Notes: generated from the sequence alone by a model not told the origin. Counted from the first letter of the stretch, positions 52,300-61,846 are shown. The stretch: 64,000 nt of DNA from Streptomyces clavifer (GCA_014651175.1 BMWJ01000008.1:186001-250000), one strand, 5' to 3'. Translations and numbers: made by a program.

Positions 52300-53685
52300 A
52301 TGAGCACCACGGAGCGTCCCAGGATCCTCGTTGTAGGCGGTGGGTACGTAGGCCTGTACGCAGCTCGTCGCATTCTGAAGAAGATGCGGTACGGGGAGGC
52401 GACCGTCACGGTCGTCGACCCTCGCTCGTACATGACGTACCAGCCCTTCCTCCCCGAAGCTGCTGCCGGCAGCATCTCGCCTCGGCATGTCGTCGTCCCG
52501 CTGCGACGCGTGCTGCCCAAGGCAGAGGTTCTCACCGGCCGTGTCACGACCATCGATCAGGACCGCAAGGTCGCCACGGTCGCGCCGCTCGTCGGCGAGG
52601 CCTACGAGCTGCCCTTCGACTACCTGGTCGTCGCGATGGGCGCGGTCTCCCGCACCTTCCCGATCCCCGGCCTCGCCGAGCAGGGCATCGGTATGAAGGG
52701 CATCGAGGAGTCCATCGGTCTGCGCAACCACGTCCTCGAACAGCTGGACAAGGCCGACTCGACGACCGACGAGGACGTCCGCCGCAAGGCGCTGACGTTC
52801 GTCTTCGTGGGCGGCGGCTTCGCCGGTGCGGAGACCATCGGCGAGGTCGAGGACATGGCGCGCGACGCGGCCACGTACTACACCAGCGTGAAGCGCGAGG
52901 ACATGCGCTTCATCCTGGTCGACGCCGCCGACAAGATCCTTCCCGAGGTCGGCCCGAAGCTGGGCGCGTACGGCAAGGAGCACCTGGAGAGCCGCGGTGT
53001 GGAGATCTACCTCTCCACCTCCATGGACTCCTGCGTCGACGGTCACGTGGTGCTGAAGAACGGCCTGGAGGTCGACTCCAGCACGATCGTGTGGACGGCC
53101 GGCGTGAAGCCGAACCCGGCCCTGGCCCGCTTCGGTCTGCCGCTCGGCCCGCGTGGTCACGTCGACACCTCCGAGAAGCTCCAGGTGCAGGGCACCGACT
53201 ACATCTGGGCCGCGGGCGACAACGCCCAGGTCCCGGACATGGTCGGCCGCCGCGCCGGCAACCCGAACGCCTGGTGCCCGCCGAACGCCCAGCACGCGCT
53301 GCGTCAGGCCAAGGTCCTCGGTGACAACGTCATCTCCGGCATGCGGGGCTTCCCGCAGAAGGAGTACAGCCACGCCAACAAGGGTGCGGTCGCCGGTCTG
53401 GGGCTGCACAAGGGCGTCGCGATGATCGTCGTCGGCAAGTTCAAGATCAAGGTCAAGGGCCGTCTCGCCTGGTACATGCACCGTGGCTACCACGGCATGG
53501 CGATGCCGACCTGGAACCGCAAGATCCGGATCTTCGCCGACTGGACGCTCGCGATGTTCCTCAAGCGCGAGGTCGTCTCGCTCGGCGCCATGGAGACGCC
53601 GCGCGAGGAGTTCTACGAGGCTGCCAAGCCGAGCCCCGCGCCGGTCGCCGCCAAGCCGGAGGGTGAGAAGGCCAAGGCCTCCTAG
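52300..53685 (+). CDS. ndh: Type II NADH dehydrogenase (non-proton-pumping)
   Basis: A 461-residue flavoprotein oxidising NADH and reducing menaquinone at the inner face of the membrane. It has two Rossmann nucleotide sites: FAD at ILVVGGGYVGLYAARRIL (residues about 9-26) and NADH at FVFVGGGFAGAETIGEVED (about 165). The FAD-closing motif DYIWAAGDNAQVPD is near 305. A C-terminal amphipathic/hydrophobic region (about 370-430) would attach it to the membrane, followed by an Ala/Lys/Glu-rich tail. The ATG at 52300 was chosen by N-terminal homology. Transcription likely responds to NADH/NAD+ through the upstream Rex-like operator. Confidence 0.95.
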   Translation: MSTTERPRILVVGGGYVGLYAARRILKKMRYGEATVTVVDPRSYMTYQPFLPEAAAGSISPRHVVVPLRRVLPKAEVLTGRVTTIDQDRKVATVAPLVGEAYELPFDYLVVAMGAVSRTFPIPGLAEQGIGMKGIEESIGLRNHVLEQLDKADSTTDEDVRRKALTFVFVGGGFAGAETIGEVEDMARDAATYYTSVKREDMRFILVDAADKILPEVGPKLGAYGKEHLESRGVEIYLSTSMDSCVDGHVVLKNGLEVDSSTIVWTAGVKPNPALARFGLPLGPRGHVDTSEKLQVQGTDYIWAAGDNAQVPDMVGRRAGNPNAWCPPNAQHALRQAKVLGDNVISGMRGFPQKEYSHANKGAVAGLGLHKGVAMIVVGKFKIKVKGRLAWYMHRGYHGMAMPTWNRKIRIFADWTLAMFLKREVVSLGAMETPREEFYEAAKPSPAPVAAKPEGEKAKAS

Positions 53686-53698
53686 CGCCCGCACGTCA

Positions 53699-53742
53699 CC
53701 GAAGGGGCCGTCCGCCATCCGTGGTGCGGACGGCCCCTTCGG
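53699..53742. terminator. Perfect 17-bp terminator after ndh
   Basis: CCGAAGGGGCCGTCCGC (53699-53715) pairs exactly with 53726-53742 around a 10-nt loop, 14 bp past the ndh stop. Confidence 0.9.
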
Positions 53743-53940
53743 CGTGCTCCGGCACGGCCCACAAGTGCATGGGTGATGCAACTGTTTTGCCGTTCCGTTG
53801 CGATGTGACGGGATGGCGCGGGGGCCGGGCGGTGTTGACCCACATGTACCTCGCCGGGACACCGAGGTGTCGCAGCCGGGTTCATGCATGTATATGCGAA
53901 TTTGGGCATGTTGGGAAACACCACCACGGAGGTGTACGCC

Positions 53941-55239
53941 ATGGCAGACGCCGCATCGCGGCTGACCGCTCTCGCCGAGGAGTTGCTCGGAGAACCCCTG
54001 CCGGTCCGGATCCGGGCCTGGGACGGCAGCGAGTCCGGTCCGCCGGGCGCACCCGTCCTCGTCCTGCGTCACCGCCGCGCCCTGCGCCGCCTGCTGTGGA
54101 AGCCGGGCGAACTGGGCCTGGCCCGCGCCTGGGTGGCCGGTGAGATCGACATCGAGGGCGATCTCTACGCCGCCCTGAACCACGTGGCCGGACTGCTGTG
54201 GGAGCGCGGCGCCGACGCGAAGGACACCGTCCACCCGGTCCGTGACCCGAAGGTGCGCGCCTTCGCCCGCGGCCTGGTCCAGCTGGCCGGCCCCTGGCCC
54301 CCGCCGCCCCCGCCGGCCGAGGAGGTCCGCCGCCGCGCCGGTGCGCTGCACACCAGACGCAGCGACAAGCAGGCCATCAGCCACCACTACGACGTGGGAA
54401 ACGACTTCTACGAACTGGTCCTCGGCCCGTCCATGGTCTACTCCTGCGCCTACTGGCAGGACGGCGGGACCCTCGAGGACGCCCAGCGCGACAAGCTCGA
54501 CCTCGTCTGCCGCAAGCTCGCCCTCAAGGAGGGCGACCGGCTCCTCGACGTCGGATGCGGCTGGGGCTCCCTGGCCGTCCACGCCGCCCGCGAGTACGGC
54601 GCCCGCGTGACCGGAGTGACCCTCTCCACCGAACAGGCCGCGTTCGCCCGCAAGCGCATCGCCGAGGAGGGCCTCACCGACCGGATCGAGATCCGGGTCC
54701 AGGACTACCGGGACGTCCGCGACGGTCCGTACGACGCCATCTCCTCGATCGGCATGGCGGAGCACGTCGGTTCGGTCCGCTTCCGTGAGTACGCCGACGA
54801 CCTCTACGCCCTCCTGAGGCCCGGCGGCAGGCTGCTCAACCACCAGATCGCCCGCCGCCCCGAGAAGGACGAGTCGGCCTACCGCATCGACGAGTTCATC
54901 GACGCGTACGTCTTCCCCGACGGGGAGCTCGCCCCGGTGGGCCGTACCGTCGCCATGCTGGAGGAAGCGGGCTTCGAGGCCCGCGACGTCGAAGCGATCC
55001 GCGAGCACTACGCCCTGACCCTGCGTCAGTGGGTGGCCAATCTGGAGAAGCACTGGGCGCGGGCGGTCCGGGCCACCTCGCCCGGCCGGGCCCGGGTCTG
55101 GCGGCTCTACATGGCCGCGTCCGCGCTCTCCTTCGAGCACAACAGGATCGGCGTCAACCAGATCCTCGCGGTGCGTCCGCGGGAGGGCGGTCCCGCGGAC
55201 ATGCCGCTGCGCTCCCGCGTCTGGACGGCGTCGGGCTGA
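53941..55239 (+). CDS. cfa: Cyclopropane-fatty-acyl-phospholipid synthase family methyltransferase
   Basis: A 432-residue SAM-dependent enzyme that methylates unsaturated acyl chains of membrane lipids, forming cyclopropane rings. The N-terminal lipid-binding region (residues about 20-120) is followed by the signature ISHHYDVGNDFYELVLGPSMVYSCAYW and the SAM motif LLDVGCGWGSLAVHAA near 205; EHVGSVRF and the C-terminal YALTLRQWVANLEKHW are also typical. ATG at 53941 with GGAGG 8 nt upstream. The substrates may be unsaturated lipids produced by desaturases such as that at 0.6-1.6 kb. It may be transcribed alone: strong terminators lie on both sides. Confidence 0.94.
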   Translation: MADAASRLTALAEELLGEPLPVRIRAWDGSESGPPGAPVLVLRHRRALRRLLWKPGELGLARAWVAGEIDIEGDLYAALNHVAGLLWERGADAKDTVHPVRDPKVRAFARGLVQLAGPWPPPPPPAEEVRRRAGALHTRRSDKQAISHHYDVGNDFYELVLGPSMVYSCAYWQDGGTLEDAQRDKLDLVCRKLALKEGDRLLDVGCGWGSLAVHAAREYGARVTGVTLSTEQAAFARKRIAEEGLTDRIEIRVQDYRDVRDGPYDAISSIGMAEHVGSVRFREYADDLYALLRPGGRLLNHQIARRPEKDESAYRIDEFIDAYVFPDGELAPVGRTVAMLEEAGFEARDVEAIREHYALTLRQWVANLEKHWARAVRATSPGRARVWRLYMAASALSFEHNRIGVNQILAVRPREGGPADMPLRSRVWTASG

Positions 55240-55246
55240 TCCCACG

Positions 55247-55287
55247 CCGAGGGGCCGGTGTCCGCGTCGCGGACACCGGCCCCTCGG
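55247..55287. terminator. Bidirectional terminator between cfa and ABC permease
   Basis: Perfect 18-bp stem CCGAGGGGCCGGTGTCCG (55247-55264) with 55270-55287, loop CGTCG. Placed between convergent genes. Confidence 0.9.
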
Positions 55288-55298
55288 GTATGCCGTCG

Positions 55299-57827
55299 CT
55301 ACTCGGTCTTGATGGCCGTCAGCATGTTCAGCTTCGCGCCACTGCGGGCCGGCCAGAGGGAGGCCAGGACACCCACGAGGCCCGCGAGGACCAGGAAGAG
55401 CGCGAGCCGGTCCCAGGGGATGACCAGGGCGTAGCCCGGGATGGAGGCCGAAAGGCTCTTCCCGATGGCCCAGCCGAGGAACGTGCCGAGGCCCACGCCG
55501 ACCACCGCTCCGAAGAGCGAGATGACGACGGCCTCCAGCCGGATCATGCGCTTGACCCTGCGCCGGTCAAGGCCGATCGCCCGCAGCATGCCGATCTCCT
55601 GCTGACGTTCGAAGACGGACATGGCCAGCGTGTTGACGACCCCGAGGACCGCGATGACCAGGGCCATCGCCAGCAGCGCGTACATGATGTTCAGCGCCGT
55701 GTTGATGAACCCGCCGAACATGTCCCTGATGCCCTGGCGGTCCATGACGCTCATCGCCGGGTTGTCGCCGAGCGCGTCGATCACGGCCTTCTCGTTGGCG
55801 GCGCTCTGTCCGCCGTCCATGGTCAGCCAGACCTCACGGATGTCGGCGACGCTCTCGTGCGGGGCGACGACGTCCTCGGGGATCAGGACCGGGGAGAGGA
55901 ACTCGTTGCCCTCGTAGAGGGCGCCGACCTTCAGGGTCTCCTTCTTCTCGTCGTCGAACGTCACGGGCACACTGTCGCCGGTCTTCCAGCCGTGCGACTT
56001 CGCGGTCTTGCGGTCGACGGCGATCTCGCCGTCCTTCAGCGAGGAGAGCGATCCGGAGACCACCTTCAGGTTGAAGACCTTCTCGACGTCGCCCGGAGTG
56101 ACCCCGGAGGCGGAGACACCCCCCTTGCCGGCGGTGAGCCAGACGGACCGCTGGGGGGTGGCCGCGGCGACGCCGTCGGCCTTGCGCAGGGCGTCGAGAG
56201 CCGACTCGTCGAGCGAGTCTCCGCTGGCCATCGAGACCATGTAGTCGGCCCGGATGTTGTCCGTCGTCATCTTGTCGATGGCCTGGCCGAGAGTAACGCC
56301 GAGCACGGAGATGCCGGTGACCAGGGTGAGCCCGATCGCCAGGGCGGAGGCGGTGGCTCCGGTCCGGCGCGGATTGCGCACCGCGTTCTGGGCGGCCAGC
56401 TTGCCGGACACCCCGAAGAGCCTCCGCAGCAGCGGTCGTGCCAGGGCGATCACCGGCCGCGAGAGCAGCGGGATGAGCACGATGACACCGATCAGGGCGA
56501 GGAACGCTCCGCCACCGAGCAGCCATCGGCCGTTCTCGTCGCCCTGAGCCGCACCGGTGACGATCAGGGCGGACCCGATGAGTGTGATCACCGCGCCGAT
56601 CGAGTTGCGCACGACCAGCGACTTGGTGGTGGCCACCGCGTGCACGCTGCTCATCGCCGCCACCGGCGGGATCTTGGCGGCGCGACGGGCGGGCAGCCAG
56701 GCGGCGAACACGGTGATCAGCACGCCGACGCCGAACGCGGAGGCGACCGCGGTGGGGGAGACGACCAGAGGGCCGGCAGGGATCTTCCCGCCGAACACGC
56801 CCATCGCGGAGCGCAGCCCCGTGGCGAGGCCGACGCCGAGGAGGAAGCCGGTCACCGAGGCGATCAGACCGACCACACCGGCCTCGAGCAGGATGGCCCT
56901 CTTGACCTGCCGGCGGGAAGCGCCGACGGCGCGCATCAGGGCGAGTTCCTTGGTGCGCTGAGCGATGAGCATGGTGAACGTGTTGGCGATCAGGAACACG
57001 CCGACGAAGAGCGCGATGGCCGCGAAGGCCAGCAGCATCGAGTTGAGGCTCTTGAGGCCGGACTCGGTCATCTCGGCCTCCTCGTCCGCGAGGGCGGCGC
57101 CCGTCTTGGCCTCCGCGCTCTCGGGGAGGAGGGGCTTCACGGCTTCCAGGAGCTGCTGGTCGGACGCCCCGGCCGCGGCGGTCACGGTGACGTCGCTGAA
57201 CTGGCCGGGCCGCAGGTAGAGCTGCTGGGCGACCTCGGTGTCGAAGAGGACCAGGCTGCCGCCCGCGTTCACGGCGCCGTCCTCGGTGGTGAAGACTCCG
57301 GAGAGGGTGTACTCCTTCACCGGCCCGTTGGTGGCGACCCGTACCGGGGCGCCGACGCGGTACTCGCCCTTGCTCGCGGTCTCCTTGTCGAGGGCGATCT
57401 GGCCGTCCTTCACCGGTCCCGTGCCCTCGGTGAACGTGTACTGCGCGTCCTTGCCGTCGGTGCCCGGGGAGTAGTTGGATCCGGTGTTGGACCAGCCGTT
57501 GCCGATGAGCTTGCCGTCCGGGTCGGCGACGCCCGCGAATCCGGAGACCCGGCCGGTGGCCTCCGCCACGCCGTCGAGGTTCTCGATCTTCTTGCGCGTG
57601 GCCTCGTCGACGGCGGGGGTCTCCTCGTCGCCGCGCTCGGCCCACGTGGTGACGGCGACGGCCACCTTGTCGTAGTTCTTGGCGGACTGGTTGCGGAAGG
57701 CGTTGCCGAGGGTGTCGGTGAAGACCAGGGTGCCGGAGACGAAGGCGACGCCGAGCATCACGGCGAGCACGGTCATCAGCAGTCTGGCCTTGTGCGCAAG
57801 GACGTTGCGCACGGCGGTACGGAACAT
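55299..57827 (-). CDS. FtsX/MacB-type ABC transporter permease (second pair)
   Basis: An 842-residue permease built like the one at 24.4-27.0 kb: an N-terminal helix (LLMTVLAVMLGVAFVSGTLVF), a MacB_PCD extracytoplasmic domain, a first FtsX core (about 260-390, with QRTKELALMRAVGASRRQ), a central helix pair, a second extracytoplasmic domain and a second FtsX core (about 715-840, with FERQQEIGMLRAIGLDRR). It probably extracts or exports a hydrophobic substrate together with the ATPase encoded 56 bp upstream on the same strand. The paralogous pairs are oriented oppositely. The substrate is unknown. Confidence 0.94.
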   Translation of the reverse strand: MFRTAVRNVLAHKARLLMTVLAVMLGVAFVSGTLVFTDTLGNAFRNQSAKNYDKVAVAVTTWAERGDEETPAVDEATRKKIENLDGVAEATGRVSGFAGVADPDGKLIGNGWSNTGSNYSPGTDGKDAQYTFTEGTGPVKDGQIALDKETASKGEYRVGAPVRVATNGPVKEYTLSGVFTTEDGAVNAGGSLVLFDTEVAQQLYLRPGQFSDVTVTAAAGASDQQLLEAVKPLLPESAEAKTGAALADEEAEMTESGLKSLNSMLLAFAAIALFVGVFLIANTFTMLIAQRTKELALMRAVGASRRQVKRAILLEAGVVGLIASVTGFLLGVGLATGLRSAMGVFGGKIPAGPLVVSPTAVASAFGVGVLITVFAAWLPARRAAKIPPVAAMSSVHAVATTKSLVVRNSIGAVITLIGSALIVTGAAQGDENGRWLLGGGAFLALIGVIVLIPLLSRPVIALARPLLRRLFGVSGKLAAQNAVRNPRRTGATASALAIGLTLVTGISVLGVTLGQAIDKMTTDNIRADYMVSMASGDSLDESALDALRKADGVAAATPQRSVWLTAGKGGVSASGVTPGDVEKVFNLKVVSGSLSSLKDGEIAVDRKTAKSHGWKTGDSVPVTFDDEKKETLKVGALYEGNEFLSPVLIPEDVVAPHESVADIREVWLTMDGGQSAANEKAVIDALGDNPAMSVMDRQGIRDMFGGFINTALNIMYALLAMALVIAVLGVVNTLAMSVFERQQEIGMLRAIGLDRRRVKRMIRLEAVVISLFGAVVGVGLGTFLGWAIGKSLSASIPGYALVIPWDRLALFLVLAGLVGVLASLWPARSGAKLNMLTAIKTE

Positions 57828-57883
57828 GTCTCGATTCCTGGGGGGTTCGGGATGCGGAGGGGGAAGGGCGGGCAGCCGTCGTG

Positions 57884-58651
57884 TCAGCTGGTGCGGCCCT
57901 TCGCGTCGAACGCCTTCATCCGGTCGAGGACACCGTCGGCGGTGGGGCTGATCATCTGGTCGACGACCGCACCGTCGGCCAGGAAGATCACGCGGTCCGC
58001 GTAGGAGGCGGCCACCGGGTCGTGGGTCACCATCACCACGGTCTGGCCGAGCTCGCGCACCGAGTTGCGAAGGAAGCCCAGCACCTCGGCGCCGGAGCGG
58101 GAGTCCAGGTTGCCGGTCGGCTCGTCACCGAAGATGATCTCCGGCTGCGAGGCCAGGGCGCGGGCCACCGCGACGCGCTGCTGCTGGCCGCCGGAGAGCT
58201 CGGTGGGCCGGTGCTTCAGCCGGTCGGAGAGGCCCACCATGTCGATGACCTTCTGCAGCCACGCGGCGTCCGGCTTCCGGCCCGCGATGTCCATCGGCAG
58301 CGTGATGTTCTCCAGTGCCGTCAGGGTCGGCAGCAGGTTGAAGGCCTGGAAGATGAAGCCGATCTTGTCCCGGCGCAGCTGGGTGAGCTGCTTGTCCTTG
58401 AGCGTCCCCAGCTCGGTGTCGCCGATGCGCACGGAACCGCTGCTGAAGCTGTCGAGGCCGGCCACGCAGTGCATCAGCGTGGACTTCCCGGAGCCCGAGG
58501 GCCCCATGATCGCGGTGAACTCGCCCTGGGGGAAGTCCACGGTCACCCGGTCCAGGGCGACGACCTGGGTCTCACCCTGGCCGTAGACCTTCGACAGCTC
58601 CGTGGCGCGGGCGGCGACCGCGGTGGTGCGGTGAACGGTGGTGGTGGTCAC
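57884..58651 (-). CDS. MacB/LolD-type ABC transporter ATP-binding protein (second pair)
   Basis: A 255-residue ATPase with Walker A GPSGSGKST, Q-loop FQAFNLLPTL, signature LSGGQQQRVAVARAL, Walker B IIFGDEPTGNLD and switch His in VTHD. It is closely similar to the ATPase at 23.7-24.4 kb, sharing long identical blocks around each motif and the C-terminal ending GRTS, so the two are paralogues. Start GTG with AGGAG 7 nt upstream. It precedes its permease by 56 bp in one operon. Its upstream region lacks the GGGTGGGG palindrome found before the first pair, so regulation probably differs. Confidence 0.95.
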   Translation of the reverse strand: MTTTTVHRTTAVAARATELSKVYGQGETQVVALDRVTVDFPQGEFTAIMGPSGSGKSTLMHCVAGLDSFSSGSVRIGDTELGTLKDKQLTQLRRDKIGFIFQAFNLLPTLTALENITLPMDIAGRKPDAAWLQKVIDMVGLSDRLKHRPTELSGGQQQRVAVARALASQPEIIFGDEPTGNLDSRSGAEVLGFLRNSVRELGQTVVMVTHDPVAASYADRVIFLADGAVVDQMISPTADGVLDRMKAFDAKGRTS

Positions 58652-58838
58652 AGGGAGACTCCTGGTTCGGAAGGGCGGTGCGGGCGGTTCGGGCCCCGTT
58701 CGGGAACCTCTCCATCGTCTCGGCCGTTTTCCTCGCAGGCGTCAGCCCCCGTGCCCGTTCCCGGGGCCCTCTTGAGTCGCACCGCCCGGGCCGCGGCCTA
58801 CTCCTCGGGGATGACACCGACCCTGAGAACGTCGTTCC

Positions 58839-59858
58839 TCAGCGGGGCGGCGCGGTGGATCCGCGGGGGACCAGACGTGCCGCGGCGTCCTCGAATCCCG
58901 GGGCCGAGCCGTCGGCCACCATCGCCAGCAGGGTGCGGGCGGCATGGGTGCCGTACGCCGGGATGTCACGGCTCAGCGCGGTCAGCGGCGGCCGGACGAC
59001 CCGGGACAGCTGGGAGTCGTCCCAGGCGACGAGCGACAGGTCGGCGGGCACGTCGAGACCCATCTCCTGTGCGACGGAGAGCCCGGCGACGGCCATGATG
59101 TCGTTGTCGTAGATGACGGCGGTCGGCCGCGCCGCCGAGCTGATCAGCCGTCGCGTCGCGTGCGCGCCCTCCTCGCCGGAGTAGTCCGTGTGCACCACCA
59201 CGGGTTCGTCCAGGCCCAGCTCCGCGCTGATCTCGCGCTGGGCGCGGTCCCGCAGTCGCGTGTGGGCCAGCTCGGGCAGACCGGCGACCCGGGCCACGCG
59301 GCGGTGCCCGAGCGCGGCCAGATACGTCAGGGTGTCCCGCAGGGCGGCCGAGTCGTCCGACCACACGGGGGTGAGGGAGCCCGCCGCCGAGGGGTGGCCG
59401 ATCACCACGGCCGGCATCCCCAGCTCGGCGACGCCCTCGATGCGCGGGTCCGGGGAGCGGACGTCGGCGAGGAACACCCCGTCCACCCGGCCCTCGCCCC
59501 ACCACCGGTGGTACATCTCCAGCTCCTGGGCCGGGTCGGTGACGACCTGGAGGAGCAGGGCGCAGCCCCGCGCGGACAGCTCGCTCTCGATGCCGCTGAT
59601 CAGCTCCATGAAGAACGGCTCCACCCCGAGCATCCTGGCCGGCCGGGACAGCGCGAGGCCCACGGTGTCCGCCCGGGCGCGGGTCAGGGCGCGGGCCGCG
59701 CTGTTGGGCCGCCAGCCGATCTCCTCGGCGATGGCCTTGATGGAGGCACGGGTCGCGGGCGAGACCCCGGGGCGGTCGTTCAGTGCGTACGACACCGCGA
59801 CCTTGGACACTCCGGCCCGGCGCGCGATGTCGGCGATCGTGGGGCGGTGCTTGGACAT
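58839..59858 (-). CDS. LacI-family transcriptional regulator
   Basis: A 339-residue sugar-responsive repressor. The N-terminal LacI helix-turn-helix and hinge are typical (TIADIARRAGVSKVAVSYALNDRPGVSPATR ... RPNSAARALTRARADTVGL), followed by a periplasmic-binding-protein-like effector domain (FFMELISGIESELSARG ... VAVSEDD-type region VWSDDSAAL ... PTAVIYDNDIMAVAGLSVAQEMG ... DDSQLSRVVRPPLTAL). The ATG at 59858 gives the canonical N-terminus. It diverges from a family-5 ABC importer. AACCGGTT just upstream of its start and GGGAGCGCTCCC near the importer promoter are operator candidates, so it probably represses the importer and itself until a sugar binds. Confidence 0.94.
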   Translation of the reverse strand: MSKHRPTIADIARRAGVSKVAVSYALNDRPGVSPATRASIKAIAEEIGWRPNSAARALTRARADTVGLALSRPARMLGVEPFFMELISGIESELSARGCALLLQVVTDPAQELEMYHRWWGEGRVDGVFLADVRSPDPRIEGVAELGMPAVVIGHPSAAGSLTPVWSDDSAALRDTLTYLAALGHRRVARVAGLPELAHTRLRDRAQREISAELGLDEPVVVHTDYSGEEGAHATRRLISSAARPTAVIYDNDIMAVAGLSVAQEMGLDVPADLSLVAWDDSQLSRVVRPPLTALSRDIPAYGTHAARTLLAMVADGSAPGFEDAAARLVPRGSTAPPR

Positions 59859-59867
59859 GCGACCTCG

Positions 59868-60040
59868 CTTAACCGGTTCGTGTTCTGAACGCATCCTAGC
59901 CGCAGGCCCCTGACCTCTGTCTTCCCCCGAGCGGTCCAGACCTCTTCGCGAGTCCCCGCAGAAACTGGGATGGGAGCGCTCCCGCACCCTTGACACCGCT
60001 TCGGGCCCCCCATACCTTCACGGGCACTTACCCGGTTCAG
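59868..60040. promoter_or_regulatory. Shared LacI operator/promoter region
   Basis: TGGGAGCGCTCCCG (59971-59984) closely matches the CebR operator form TGGGAGCGCTCCCA of Streptomyces. Related motifs CTTAACCGGTTCG (59868-59880, by the LacI start) and CTTACCCGGTTCAG (60027-60040, in the importer leader) flank it. Rightward promoter: TTGACA (59990-59995), 17-bp spacer, TACCTT (60013-60018). Confidence 0.7.
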
Positions 60041-60083
60041 TAACTCCGCTCGGCAGGGACGGCGCGGGGAAGAAGGAGGGGCT

Positions 60084-61817
60084 ATGGGTACGCGTACCCG
60101 GCTGCGGGTCACCACCGCACTCGCCGTGTTCACACTCGCCGCGACCGGATGCACGGGAGGCGGCTCGGGGGCGGGCGGCACCGGCGGCCCGGCCGGCAAG
60201 GGCGGCTCGCTGCCGCGGAACGAGACGCTCTACACGACCGGCACCCAGTGGGGGCCGCCGGCCAACTACAACCCGCTGCGCAACTGGGACCACGCGACCG
60301 GCACCAAGGGCCTGGTCTACGAGACGCTGTTCCACTTCGACCCCGCCGAGGGCGAGCTGAAGCCCTGGCTCGCGGAGTCCGGCAGCTGGACCGGCGACAA
60401 GACGTACGAGGTGAAGCTGCGCCCGGGCATCACCTGGGCCGACGGCAAGCCGCTGACCGCGAAGGACGTCGCGTACTCCTACGGCCTCGGCAAGATCGAG
60501 GCGTCGGCCTTCCACTCGCTGTGGAGCTGGCTGTCCGACGCGAAGGCGGTGGACGACACCACGGTCCGCTTCACCTTCGAGGAGGCCCGCTACCAGGAGT
60601 GGGACTCCACCCTCTACGGCCAGCCGATCGTCCCCGAACACGTCTGGGGGTCGCGCACCGACGAGGACGTCCTCAACGGCGTCAACGACAAGCCGGTCGG
60701 CACCGGGGCGTACAAGCTCAGGAGCAAGACCCAGGACCGGGTCGTCTGGGAGCGGCGCGACGACTGGTGGGGCACGAAGGCGCTGAGCATGACGCCCGCC
60801 CCCCGCTACATCGTCGACGTCTCCAACCCGAGCAACGAGGTGGTCATCGGGCAGCTGGGCCAGGGCCAGCTGGACCTCAGCAACAACTTCCTGCCCGGCG
60901 CCTCCTCGCTGATCAAGAGCAAGAAGGTCGTGTCGTACTACGACAAGGCCCCGTACATGCTCTCGGCCAACACCGCCTGGCTGGTGCCCAACACCACCAA
61001 GAAGCCGATGGACGACGCCGCCTTCCGCAGGGCGCTCGCCTCGTCCGTCGACACCGGGAAGATCGTGAAGGGCGTGTACGGCGAGCTGGTCAAGCCCGCC
61101 TCCCCGACCGGTCTGCTGCCGCAGTGGGAACAGTTCGACGACAAGGCGCTGATCGCCGAGAAGGGCTTCACGCATGACGCCGCCGCGGCGAAGAAGGAGC
61201 TCGCGGACGCCGGCTACGAGGACACGAACGGCGACGGCTTCGTCGAGAACAAGGACGGGTCACCGCTCAGCCTGAAGCTGGCCGTGCCCTCCGGCTGGAC
61301 CGACTGGATGGAGGCGGCCAAGGTCATCGCCGCCGGCGCCAAGGACGCGGGCATCAAGGTCAGCACCGAGTTCCCCGACCAGAACGCCCTCACCGAACAG
61401 CGCGGCAAGGGCGACTTCGACCTCGTGATCAACAACGAGCGCCAGCTGTCCAACACCCCCTGGACGTACTACGAGTACATGTTCCAGATGCCGGTCCAGA
61501 AGCAGCAGAACACCGTGAACTTCGGGCGGTACGAGAACGAGGAGGCCTGGAAGCTGGTCCAGGAGCTCGCCGGGGTCAGGACCGACGACACCGCGGGCAT
61601 GAAGGCCGCCGTCTCCAAGATCCAGGACATCCAGCTCACCGAGATGCCCATCATCCCGCTCTGGTACAACGGCCTCTGGTCGCAGTCCACCTCCGGTACC
61701 TGGAAGAACTGGCCGTCGGACGCCCCCGGTGCCCCCAAGAGCGCACCGGCCCTGTGGCGCAACTGGCTGGAGATGGGCGGCTTCGAGACGCTCACCCAGC
61801 TGAAGCCCGCCAAGTGA
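60084..61817 (+). CDS. ABC transporter family-5 solute-binding lipoprotein
   Basis: A 577-residue extracellular binding protein. The signal peptide ends in lipobox LAATGC, anchoring it to the membrane, followed by a Gly-rich linker. The mature protein is of SBP family 5 (oligopeptide/DppA type): PLRNWDHATGTKGLVYETLF, WLAESGSWTGDKTYEVKLRPGITWADGKPLTAKDV, and later RRALASSVDTGKIVKGVYG. Family-5 proteins bind peptides but also cello- and other oligosaccharides in Thermotoga and actinobacteria. Control by a LacI regulator with a CebR-like operator points to a beta-linked sugar rather than a peptide. AAGGAGG lies 4 nt before the ATG. Confidence 0.92.
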   Translation: MGTRTRLRVTTALAVFTLAATGCTGGGSGAGGTGGPAGKGGSLPRNETLYTTGTQWGPPANYNPLRNWDHATGTKGLVYETLFHFDPAEGELKPWLAESGSWTGDKTYEVKLRPGITWADGKPLTAKDVAYSYGLGKIEASAFHSLWSWLSDAKAVDDTTVRFTFEEARYQEWDSTLYGQPIVPEHVWGSRTDEDVLNGVNDKPVGTGAYKLRSKTQDRVVWERRDDWWGTKALSMTPAPRYIVDVSNPSNEVVIGQLGQGQLDLSNNFLPGASSLIKSKKVVSYYDKAPYMLSANTAWLVPNTTKKPMDDAAFRRALASSVDTGKIVKGVYGELVKPASPTGLLPQWEQFDDKALIAEKGFTHDAAAAKKELADAGYEDTNGDGFVENKDGSPLSLKLAVPSGWTDWMEAAKVIAAGAKDAGIKVSTEFPDQNALTEQRGKGDFDLVINNERQLSNTPWTYYEYMFQMPVQKQQNTVNFGRYENEEAWKLVQELAGVRTDDTAGMKAAVSKIQDIQLTEMPIIPLWYNGLWSQSTSGTWKNWPSDAPGAPKSAPALWRNWLEMGGFETLTQLKPAK

Positions 61818-61846
61818 CACGGCAGTTCTGACCCGCTGACCGCCCT

